31,194 nucleotides of DNA, from the IMG/VR virus record IMGVR_UViG_3300030329_001991, positions 1 through 31,194 of that record. One strand, 5' to 3'. The notes under the pieces are model-generated. The model made no database searches. It saw nothing but the letters and a program-made list of their open reading frames with translations, and was not told the DNA's origin. Source of the stretch: a virus. Positions 26,401 through 31,194 of this stretch are shown in pieces (the stretch's first letter is position 1; the number at the start of each line of letters is the position of its first letter). Position numbers and translations under genes: made by a program.

Positions 26401-28974
26401 TGGGGAAGAAGAGTTGGGGGAGTAAGAAGTGTATTAAATTTAACTGATACAAAAGGTGATAGATTTAATACTGAGGTACAACCAACACTTAAAACAGGTA
26501 AAGGTGGCAATACATTCTATAATAAGAAAAGCGGTAAAAATTTAAAAGCTGAAGATGTAAGAACATTTTTTGTAAGAAGTTACTTCTATATACAAAAAGC
26601 AGATGGTAAAAGAGCAACTGCAAAAGATATAGACCCTAGCATTAATATAAATGAAGCATTTACAAACTTTAGTGATAGTGGTGTAAATTTAAATAATGGA
26701 ATAAATAATATAATAGAACAAAGTTCTGGTATTAAAAATATTGTTAAATACTCTGATACTAAAGGGTATGTTCTTGGCGCAAAAGGATTTTATAGAAACG
26801 AATTAAAAGGAGGATTTATATTTAGATTTACCGCAGATGATTTAAAAGGCTTTACATATGAAATGATGAAAAATATAAGGGGTGAAGAAGGTAATAAAGC
26901 AAAAGCATTTTTTATAGAAAATTTACATAGACCTTATAATACCGGTATTCAAGGGCTTAATTTTGAAATGATGAAAATGGCAGATGATATTAAGGCTCTA
27001 AAAGCTAAATACAAAAAAACTGCTGGAAAATTAAAGAAACGAATTAAAGGTGATATATATACTAATGACCAAGCTGTAAGAATATATATATGGAAAACAC
27101 AAGGTATGGATATACCTGGGATTCCTAAACAAGATATTGCCGATATGGTGAACTATGTTAAAGATGATTTAAGTTTAATGCAGTTTGCTGAAGAAGTAAT
27201 TAAACTAAGCGGCAATAAAGGTTACCCTGCGCCAGAGCTTAATTGGGAGGCTGGTACTATAGATATGGATTTAGCTCATGATTTAAATACAAGAAGGAGA
27301 GCCGAACATTTAAAAGAATGGCAAGAAAATGTTGATATAATGTTTTCTAAAAAGAATTTAAATAAAATGAGGGTTGCATATGGTAATGAATTTGTTGAAC
27401 AACTGGAAGGGATGCTTGAGAGAATGCGTACAGGTAAAAATAGGCAGGCTCAGAACAAAATAGTCAGGAATTGGGAAGAATGGGTTAATGGATCTGTTGG
27501 TACAATAATGTATTATAATATGCGTTCTGCTTTGCTACAAACAATATCTATGGCTAACTATATTAATTGGCATGATAATAATCTATATGCAGCTGGTAAA
27601 GCTTTTGCAAATCAAAAACAATATTGGAAAGATTGGTTAATGATTTTTAATTCAGATTATCTTAAAATAAGAAGAGGTGGGTTACAATTAAATATAAATG
27701 AAGCTGAACTTGCTGAAGCCGCAAATAAAGGAGGCGTTAAAGGTGTTACAGCTTTAATATTAAAAAATGGGTTTACACCTACAAGAATTGCAGATAGTTT
27801 TGCAATTGCAATGGGTGGTGCTAGTTTCTATAGAAACAGGGTTAATTCTCTTATTAAAAAGAAAAAAATGAGTGAAGCAGAGGCTAAGAAAAAAGCCTGG
27901 GAAGATTTCATGGAGCTCACAGAAGAAGCACAACAATCTAGTAGGCCAGATAAAATATCTGCTCAACAAGCTTCACCTCTAGGTAGGCTGTTATTAGCGT
28001 TTGCCAACACACCTATGCAGTATAATAGGATAATAAAAAGAGCGGGCCAAGATTTATATTATGGTAGGGGTGATTGGAGATCAAATTTAAGTAAAATAGT
28101 TTATTATAGCTCACTACAAAACTTTTTATTTAACTTTTTACAAAAAGGAGTATATGCTTTAGGGCTCGGGTTATACGATGATGACCCAGACAAGCAAAAA
28201 GAGAAAGTTACTAATGTATTTGAAGGAATGGCAGATTCACTACTAAGAGGATTTGGTACTGGTGGGCAAGTAGTTTTAACAGCAAAAGGTTTTGGGAAAG
28301 ACATGTTAAAAGAAGACCAAAGTTTTTATGATTCAGATTGGAAAAATATATTAGAATTATCACCTCCTATAGGTAGTAAAATTAAAAAACTGATGAGTGC
28401 TGATTATCTAAAAAAGACATATAAAAATAGTAAGCAATGGGAAGAATGGAGTATTCGTAATCCTCGCCTTGGACATTTTGCTAAATATTCTGAAGCATTA
28501 TTTAATATACCATTAGATAGATTATTAATAAAAACTCATAATTTACAATCAGTATTTTCTGATGAAACAGCAGATTGGCAAAAAGTAGCTTTAACTTTAG
28601 GTTGGAATGAGTGGGACTTAGGTATTGAAGGAATGGATTTACATTCTGAGTTTGGTAAAACACCTATAAAAACCGATGAATATTTAAAAGAAAGAGAAGA
28701 GACTAAAGAAAATCATCAAAGAAAAATTGATTCAATTGTAAACTTAGGTTATACAAGAATACCTTTATCAGGCCCAAGGTCGTTTAAACCAGAAGGCGAA
28801 GAAGGTGTGGACTATATAAGGCTTAAAAGAAAGCTTGATGGTAAATGGCAATATTTTGTACCAAAAGCAGTGTTTGATAAAAAATTCCCACCTAAGAAAA
28901 AAGAACCGAAGACTGTTGAAGAAATACTTGAAGATGCTAGAAAAAGATTAAAGAAAAAAGGATTAACAATATAA
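20470..28974 (+). CDS. Giant multi-domain virion protein (polyvalent ejection protein)
   Basis: The protein has 2834 residues, third of the internal protein trio and so in the place of T7 gp16. In order: N-terminal charged helices (1-440); Gly/Ala-rich hydrophobic segments (about 390-420 and 475-665) that could insert in membranes; helical part; metallopeptidase-like HEFAH (947-951) with Glu1002/1003; helical unknown part (1094-1440); HAD-type hydrolase (1448-1740) interrupted by an ART-like domain (about 1472-1602); PD-(D/E)xK-like nuclease (about 1750-1920); unknown beta domain (1930-2060); long C-terminal part (2095-2834) of a kind that, from memory, recurs in giant virion proteins of marine phages. 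[FY]SD recurs at domain borders. This is the build of polyvalent proteins (term of Iyer, Aravind and colleagues). Probably packaged in the head and injected. Individual activities are unproven. Confidence 0.75.
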   Translation: MPNINQLLIKALYNEYDPNVDINAQINFVNENYTSQDKFVEDFYKEYGTELTPEIKLFINQNFGGFEPVAKPTIDVDDYDVSMSPEGATVAAENKLSEGELRAIDQKFSDISYFDKLVYEFQPIGDNIFEKGMNVGDTEKQKIVETDTLQMYEDLKITKDDHNKNVEKEYKKLLEPHAYNLSESEIEKLNDIRRELISQGFKGEILEKALFEEAQKLVLENYKYQYIYSVRLDKVNRYLSDRADLFSVKGPSLKRGVSSYKDTVFPVSVPMRETPDYDEFKDLQGIIFKDVEKFQEVNKTLKEDYEENQELGREILAYRERASQPGFEFDSEEAIAMQKKLALYRANKKVLLEVLPDIQLATGDMETLNVAAGLLGKDYDTLNKNMATVVLGFGDLGLGAMRIMSGAGNLPITLGAIPLPDAAKWAENRTIDMDNLSLKWDNFKAGVKNTYKPDIKFENAFDSLDNFGEFAMQEISTQIPIFTTMIAGGGLAGWTARKLGVSGTVKILGRNVQKIPLIEATGAGAWIGGASGGQQYNTMTAQEMRDPFLEYSEAEKFLVSAGYGAAEGIFGTAPSYMLLRNTAKFLLRDPSKQAWKISGKQFFKNNIAFPVIAEPVSEGLTMVSQNWLLGRPLMENVDHAMFSGLMFSIIMNAAPATAGRMMQDFSSFSDMKKFNEINSEMNAIEKALNRKNSKFKKGTTEYNSLVNSYNQLKTDREAIINDLYNNITTKMSKRAFKQFMENTVAQQDIRIQAQKIYDEAGGMFLSADDTRALNALQKEFDKYQFARDLFRSQENFGNEFANLKGKDSNLYDTYIKKAKQKLKRDGINDPNTTKVFQEASSIYFADQFDLHTKNAKGNELQNIKVFETNQDLIKFIEQDPKRKAELDKKGKRWIIENGKIVYKTTTSRDAILRGDINGINTEIKGKNFELISKENALANERAGTGYHEFAHSVLFKALAANPEQYLDIAKTIKDYIKDTDKKLYNIMFKSGGGQQADITNPEEVIVNFLERIAEGKVKDPKLIGVIAESLSKKSGMDINFRSELDTIKFLYDIGMKIKNGTFKRSDLKSIRVNLRGKLNQADADVKKLIDGMKFSDSTIKPGSDADIIQKLWKNLGAEAVPQIANNKYIRNVINEILKKYSGVPGFTTYKKEFEDGLINDPVYGILGSLLTYDPKKNPVLASHIIARLRQRSKTIAEDIFPQFFGGDYKETGYDPTDPEVLNQRESLRTALGLNPEIIEKVKQSVIKTFGTRLPKVDSKKFKFALQKAFRTELKKLITDYIGTTKETVKPEDDIVVEINPYKLFLDEYFELAYGIISQGNINKRFEQFSEEVFDPKKGKRARESTPEGNTIFIKRDITKEEWMNYFLGDDVKPSTKGTRKTALAESLAEEIAFDATLDVLRDEKILDKVQQIVEINGEQFSENYLAQVAKEIDRAVDFEFSDSSAGITVLDFDDTVAISKSKVSVTMPNQSAVYNASPKTFEELGKRTGLIFLATDIREAQEYARMNRGEVKQFSINNSSLAVETQVLDIMKQLKIDTSKGLLYEMIDPRFKNFYIGKKNVNKIKAALKEKGFGGFKYTDGTQVVGGTTQSIAVIDKSIIKQPTKLTATEFAKQHDALKKDGAKFDFSEFNKVIGGEKGPLFNRLQKAVNKFGNKNVFILTARPQEAAPAIKAWLKSQGIALSEKNIIGLSDGSPQAKADWILGKAKEGFNNFYFADDVLENTYAVEQVLSQVDVKYRIDTKFSDSKPNIVNLLESFDGNLGTFVEFFEALIKGQKKYNDITSKQIKGAKGQILEYYVAMEVKGLLGDRVEIVNMDYLKQLKTGDKGIDIRFRVDGGKEFGIEIKSKFTDKVGSKAGYTETNRVLGGEALIQVKNAHEVLLKRTTDVLDKLNIEYYIDKDNDNKLYTEKFINGKKIDDLLKENGVLFSDQQLNFTIDGLETIADIYAEKGGSYIYFDDVGLLSLTNNPMHMGTNKNWWGRRVGGVRSVLNLTDTKGDRFNTEVQPTLKTGKGGNTFYNKKSGKNLKAEDVRTFFVRSYFYIQKADGKRATAKDIDPSININEAFTNFSDSGVNLNNGINNIIEQSSGIKNIVKYSDTKGYVLGAKGFYRNELKGGFIFRFTADDLKGFTYEMMKNIRGEEGNKAKAFFIENLHRPYNTGIQGLNFEMMKMADDIKALKAKYKKTAGKLKKRIKGDIYTNDQAVRIYIWKTQGMDIPGIPKQDIADMVNYVKDDLSLMQFAEEVIKLSGNKGYPAPELNWEAGTIDMDLAHDLNTRRRAEHLKEWQENVDIMFSKKNLNKMRVAYGNEFVEQLEGMLERMRTGKNRQAQNKIVRNWEEWVNGSVGTIMYYNMRSALLQTISMANYINWHDNNLYAAGKAFANQKQYWKDWLMIFNSDYLKIRRGGLQLNINEAELAEAANKGGVKGVTALILKNGFTPTRIADSFAIAMGGASFYRNRVNSLIKKKKMSEAEAKKKAWEDFMELTEEAQQSSRPDKISAQQASPLGRLLLAFANTPMQYNRIIKRAGQDLYYGRGDWRSNLSKIVYYSSLQNFLFNFLQKGVYALGLGLYDDDPDKQKEKVTNVFEGMADSLLRGFGTGGQVVLTAKGFGKDMLKEDQSFYDSDWKNILELSPPIGSKIKKLMSADYLKKTYKNSKQWEEWSIRNPRLGHFAKYSEALFNIPLDRLLIKTHNLQSVFSDETADWQKVALTLGWNEWDLGIEGMDLHSEFGKTPIKTDEYLKEREETKENHQRKIDSIVNLGYTRIPLSGPRSFKPEGEEGVDYIRLKRKLDGKWQYFVPKAVFDKKFPPKKKEPKTVEEILEDARKRLKKKGLTI
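21625..22470 (+). other. Gly/Ala-rich hydrophobic region of the giant protein
   Basis: Residues about 386-667 hold several uncharged Gly/Ala/Met-rich stretches: VVLGFGDLGLGAMRIMSGAG, IFTTMIAGGGLAGWTA, ATGAGAWIGGASGG, VSAGYGAAEGIFGTAPSYML and AMFSGLMFSIIMNAAPATAG. They alternate with charged pieces. This is what is expected of a protein that is soluble in the virion and enters membranes during ejection. Transmembrane topology is inferred. Confidence 0.45.
23275..23560 (+). other. HExxH metallopeptidase-like segment of the giant protein
   Basis: GTGYHEFAHSVLFKAL places HExxH at residues 947-951 (bases 23308-23322). A third ligand candidate lies 50 residues on, in NPEEVIVNFLERIAEG (Glu1002, Glu1003), followed by a helical stretch, as in gluzincin-type peptidases. 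It could cleave host proteins after injection, or the giant itself. Zinc binding is inferred from the motif only. Confidence 0.55.
24802..25690 (+). other. HAD hydrolase domain interrupted by an ART-like domain
   Basis: HAD motif I is DFDDT (residues 1451-1455). Motif II-like TARP (1661-1664) and the final acidic pair in FADD (1717-1718) follow only after residue 1604. Between VTMP (1467-1470) and TKLTATEF (1604 on) sits a block of about 130 residues resembling ADP-ribosyltransferase-like domains: VYNASPKTFEEL, a LIFLATDIREAQEYA element, EVKQFSI, EKGFGGFKY and the terminal AVIDKSIIK. The expected His of VYHxS is Asn1475 here. The two HAD halves rejoin smoothly if the block is removed. Confidence 0.6.
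25790..26170 (+). other. PD-(D/E)xK nuclease-like domain of the giant protein
   Basis: Motif order is that of the restriction-endonuclease fold: a helix with Glu1795 (KGQILEYYVAMEVK), then GDKGIDIRF with Asp1829, then EFGIEIKSKF with Glu1843 and Lys1845, 14 and 16 residues after the Asp. This D..ExK spacing is canonical. The domain would cut DNA; host chromosome degradation or attack on competing phage or plasmid DNA are the options. The target is unknown. Confidence 0.6.
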
Positions 28975-29031
28975 ATTGATTAAAACACCGAGATAATAAG
29001 TAATTACATATAATATACAAACTTAATAAAC

Positions 29032-29289
29032 ATGATAGGAAATAAACAACTACGAAGAGCAGTTACTGCTGCTAAAAATATAGCGGTGCAAGATAAGCAT
29101 AAACGCACTTATTTAAAAAGAGATGAAAGCAACCCGGTTTATAATACTAACCCAACTACTGCGCAAAGAATAAGTTCGTGGTTTAATGATTTTAAAACAA
29201 TGGTTTTAAAAGGTGCAGGCTATAGCGATAAAGATATATATGGAGCGGATGTAAACCCACCAAAAGCAACAAAAACAATAAAGAAATAA
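29032..29289 (+). CDS. Small basic protein, unknown
   Basis: The protein has 85 residues, rich in Lys and Arg, with no signal peptide. MIGNKQLRRAVTAAKNIAVQ is an amphipathic helix, then a Pro/Asn/Thr linker (ESNPVYNTNPTTAQR), a helix ISSWFNDFKTMVLKGAG and a disordered Lys-rich end. Its gene follows the giant by 57 bases of AT-rich DNA in which I see no clear promoter or terminator. It ends three bases before the barrel gene. A minor virion or DNA-binding protein is possible, but nothing supports a specific function. Confidence 0.6.
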   Translation: MIGNKQLRRAVTAAKNIAVQDKHKRTYLKRDESNPVYNTNPTTAQRISSWFNDFKTMVLKGAGYSDKDIYGADVNPPKATKTIKK

Positions 29290-29292
29290 ATT

Positions 29293-30504
29293 ATGAAGCA
29301 AATTTTAACTATTCTAGTATTATTAATATCTTTTAATAATATTGCACAAGAAAAAGAAAAGGGTAGATTTTTTAAATCTATTTACGATGAGCTATTTAAA
29401 TATAGTACTATCTATGTGGCAGGTGATATGCAAAATCCTAAAGAAGAAGCCCCAGATTACTTTGTAAGACCTGGTGAAGATGGTGGGTTATATAGCGTAC
29501 CACAAGTTGTAGATGGAACTAACTATTATGAATTTGACTATAGATATGGTATAGGTATAAGAAAACTAGCTAGATATGATTATGAAGTTAAAGGTAAGCA
29601 GTATTATGATGGTACTGAAAATAATGTAGGTTTATCCGCTACAAACTCTCCAGTTAAAGGATTAGAATATGTATTCCACTGGGAAAAAGAGAGAGAAAGA
29701 GATGAGCTATATGATAACCATAGATACTTTTTAAAGCACAGTGGTAAATACCACATGGTTAAATTAGAAAGTAGAGCACAAGGTAAAGTAAATTTTGATT
29801 ATAAATCCGCAGAAGTAAGAGCTAAATTACCTATTGGTAAGAAATTTAGTATATCTGCTGGAGTTATTTATAGAACACATGAAAGACCTTATGGATATAA
29901 TCCTGTAGAAATTTGGTTAAATGAAACTACAGAATATGTAGTTGATGGTCAAGTATATGAATATCCTACTAATCCATGGTATACACTCGGTTTTTATTAT
30001 GGTTATGATGATATTTATTATACATCAGAAGACCAAAACGGAAACCAAATAAGTGATTGGTATTGGGTTGATCCTGAAGGTGAGATCGTTGCCTATAGTG
30101 ATTTACAATTCCGTGATACAGTATTTGCTGAGCTTATGAATCGTTATAATGAAGAAATGTGGGAAGGTATAGATGATTTTGGAGTTGTCTCACCTGTGGT
30201 CGGTTTTGATTTTTACCATTACAAAAATTCTTTCTGGCTTCACGCCTATGGGTCCTATTTATTACCATACCATGAGTATGTACACGGTGATACAGATTTT
30301 AGTTATTTAAATAGAAATAACTGGGGACTTGGAGGTTTAAGAGAAGATGCTGAACCTGAGCAGTGGGAGGATTACCAAGCAGGTTTAGTTTTTGGATGGA
30401 AACTTAATAGATCAATTGGTTTATTCTTTGAAGGTGAATATACTAAATTCTGGGATTCAGAAATATATAATAGCTCTGTAGGATTAAATATTACTTTTAG
30501 GTAA
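29293..30504 (+). CDS. Secreted outer-membrane beta-barrel-like protein
   Basis: The protein has 403 residues. The first 19 form a signal peptide, MKQILTILVLLISF-NNIAQ, of flavobacterial type with likely cleavage around Ala18-Gln19. The rest is rich in Tyr, Trp, Phe, Gly and Asp, with alternating hydrophobic and polar residues in strands (YEFDYRYGIGIRKL, FSISAGVIYRTHERPYGYN, SFWLHAYGSYLLPYHEY, AGLVFGWKLNRSIGLFFEGE) and turns of Asp/Asn/Gly. The last residues, SSVGLNITFR, form the closing strand expected of a barrel, though Arg follows the terminal Phe. It would sit in the host outer membrane. Candidate roles are superinfection exclusion, receptor masking or lysis. Similar proteins occur, from memory, in marine flavobacterial phage contigs. 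No enzyme motif is seen. Confidence 0.75.
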   Translation: MKQILTILVLLISFNNIAQEKEKGRFFKSIYDELFKYSTIYVAGDMQNPKEEAPDYFVRPGEDGGLYSVPQVVDGTNYYEFDYRYGIGIRKLARYDYEVKGKQYYDGTENNVGLSATNSPVKGLEYVFHWEKERERDELYDNHRYFLKHSGKYHMVKLESRAQGKVNFDYKSAEVRAKLPIGKKFSISAGVIYRTHERPYGYNPVEIWLNETTEYVVDGQVYEYPTNPWYTLGFYYGYDDIYYTSEDQNGNQISDWYWVDPEGEIVAYSDLQFRDTVFAELMNRYNEEMWEGIDDFGVVSPVVGFDFYHYKNSFWLHAYGSYLLPYHEYVHGDTDFSYLNRNNWGLGGLREDAEPEQWEDYQAGLVFGWKLNRSIGLFFEGEYTKFWDSEIYNSSVGLNITFR

Positions 30505-30605
30505 TGCCAATTTGGAAAGCAATAGTAATAATAGTTATGTCTATAGGATATATCTATTTATTAATAAAAACAACAAAAAAGAAAAACAATGGGAAAAAAT
30601 TATAG
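30504..30605 (+). CDS. Small single-pass membrane protein (33 residues)
   Basis: ATG at 30504-30506 overlaps the barrel stop (TAATG) and the TAG stop is at 30603-30605, so the gene fills the gap and overlaps the next start by 17 bases. The product is MPIWK, a membrane helix AIVIIVMSIGYIYLLI, then a Lys-rich tail KTTKKKNNGKKL. By the positive-inside rule the tail is cytoplasmic. Small proteins of this build can be holin- or spanin-like, and it lies between a secreted barrel and a lipoprotein, but no family is recognised. The evidence is tight coupling at both ends and a clean hydrophobic core. TAG is the only such stop among the genes here, a mild doubt. Confidence 0.5.
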   Translation: MPIWKAIVIIVMSIGYIYLLIKTTKKKNNGKKL

Positions 30606-30984
30606 TGAAATTATGAATACAATTCAGCAATTTCAAAAGCAAACATCTAATAAAAACCCTGAGGGGGTATTAGTAGATATGCCAAAACAAAATATTTTAG
30701 GTAGTTCTGGCCCATTTGGATTTATTGGTGGTGGTGGATTTAAAGTACTTAAAAAAGGGTTTGATCTTATAAAAGCATCACAACAAACTCCAAGACCATC
30801 ACTATCAACATTCAATAGGGTAAAAAACACATTTACAAACATGCCTCTACAATATATAAATAGATTTAAGCGAAGTAATCCTGAAGTTTATGCGGCGGTA
30901 AGAGGGGCAGCTATAGGGTCAGCTGGGGCTTATGTATTATCTACTATTGCACATGGACTAGGTAAATTAAGTAAGAAAAAATAA
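30589..30984 (+). CDS. Small protein with C-terminal hydrophobic segment, unknown
   Basis: The protein has 131 residues. The first 75 are polar and Gln/Asn/Lys-rich with a Gly-rich loop (GPFGFIGGGGFKVLKKGFD); residues about 100-125, EVYAAVRGAAIGSAGAYVLS and TIAHGLG, form a Gly/Ala-rich hydrophobic helix that could enter a membrane, followed by a Lys-rich end (KLSKKK). There is no signal peptide. It overlaps the 33-residue gene at its start and is followed 7 bases later by the lipoprotein gene, so it probably belongs with the envelope cassette. A holin-like role is conceivable, but unsupported by a recognised family. Confidence 0.6.
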   Translation: MGKNYSEIMNTIQQFQKQTSNKNPEGVLVDMPKQNILGSSGPFGFIGGGGFKVLKKGFDLIKASQQTPRPSLSTFNRVKNTFTNMPLQYINRFKRSNPEVYAAVRGAAIGSAGAYVLSTIAHGLGKLSKKK

Positions 30985-30991
30985 ATAAAAA

Positions 30992-31194
30992 ATGAAAATA
31001 TGGAAAATTGTCCTTTATGTGGCGGTTATTGCGGCGTTTGTTAGTAGCTGTGCATCATTAACACCGGCACCATCGAATACTATAAAAGTCTTAGCTGTAA
31101 CAGTTGAGGGTGATACAATACAGCTTGATGTTAATTCATTAAGACCTAGAGTGTATCAAAATATATACCATACATATCCTTATTATCATAATTA
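30992..31194 (+). CDS. Lipoprotein (3' truncated by window edge)
   Basis: From ATG 30992 the frame gives 67 residues plus two bases. MKIWKIVLYVAVIAAFVSSC is a signal peptide ending in the lipobox VSSC (Cys20), so the product is a lipid-anchored protein of the outer membrane or periplasm. The mature part starts ASLTPAPSNT, has a short beta-like stretch, KVLAVTVEGDTIQLDVN, and turns Tyr/His-rich at the edge (IYHTYPYYHN). The last two bases, TA, could begin a stop or a further codon. Possible roles: outer-membrane spanin (o-spanin), superinfection-exclusion lipoprotein, or part of a shell around the host envelope. It lies in the cassette with the barrel and the small membrane proteins. Confidence 0.7.
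   Translation, partial: MKIWKIVLYVAVIAAFVSSCASLTPAPSNTIKVLAVTVEGDTIQLDVNSLRPRVYQNIYHTYPYYHN

Noticed and set aside
28975-29031. Promoter in the gap after the giant gene
   Set aside because: A TTG is present near 28976 but no TAnnTTTG follows at the right distance, and no sigma-70 boxes stand out from the AT background.
1-31194. Stop-codon reassignment as in some crAss-like phages
   Set aside because: All genes read full length with the standard code. Stops are TAA nearly throughout, TGA twice (3442 and 5878) and TAG once (30603), with no gene needing read-through.
1-31194. tRNA genes, CRISPR arrays, insertion sequences, attachment sites
   Set aside because: Intergenic space is at most about 85 bases; no cloverleaf, spaced direct repeats, transposase or integrase is visible.

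Overview
The window is a 31 kb piece of a tailed double-stranded DNA phage genome. Every gene I can support lies on the plus strand, packed with short gaps or small stop/start overlaps. The DNA is AT-rich. Almost all stops are TAA, and the standard bacterial code reads every gene at full length. No start that I checked has a clear Shine-Dalgarno sequence; starts instead follow A/T-rich leaders. That pattern, a flavobacterial-looking signal peptide on the outer-membrane protein at 29293, and resemblance (from memory) of several small proteins to uncultured marine phage proteins suggest a marine phage of Bacteroidota, probably Flavobacteriia. I see no integrase, repressor, replication gene, tRNA or CRISPR. 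This is the packaging, virion and envelope part of the genome.

Layout. (1) 3-2288: the 3' part of a tail fibre/spike with 75-residue tandem repeats and a C-terminal self-cleaving chaperone domain, then two small proteins probably linked to the tail. (2) 2373-3661: a coiled-coil protein, a small conserved protein, a GroES-like protein and a TerS-like protein. (3) 3661-10974: large terminase, portal, acidic scaffold and major capsid protein, the last followed by a strong hairpin terminator. (4) 11042-18122: a conserved virion-module protein flanked by two hairpins, two head-tail adaptor candidates and a 1477-residue tail nozzle/stabilisation protein. The set argues for a short-tailed (podovirus-like) virion; a distant relation to crAss-like phages is possible but untested. 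(5) 18149-28974: three presumed internal (ejected) proteins, a T7 gp14/15/16-like trio ending in a 2834-residue giant. (6) 29032-31194: a small basic protein, an outer-membrane beta-barrel, a newly recognised 33-residue membrane protein, another small protein with a hydrophobic C-terminal segment, and a lipoprotein cut by the window edge.

The most interesting element is the giant protein (20470-28974). It carries a HExxH metallopeptidase-like site, a HAD-type phosphohydrolase interrupted by an ADP-ribosyltransferase-like domain, and a PD-(D/E)xK nuclease-like domain. The HAD/ART and nuclease units are each bracketed by a recurrent [FY]SD linker motif. This looks like a polyvalent polyprotein, carried in the virion and possibly cut into single-domain effectors, perhaps by its own peptidase. 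The second point of interest is the envelope cassette at 29293-31194, which could act in lysis, superinfection exclusion or remodelling of the host outer membrane.
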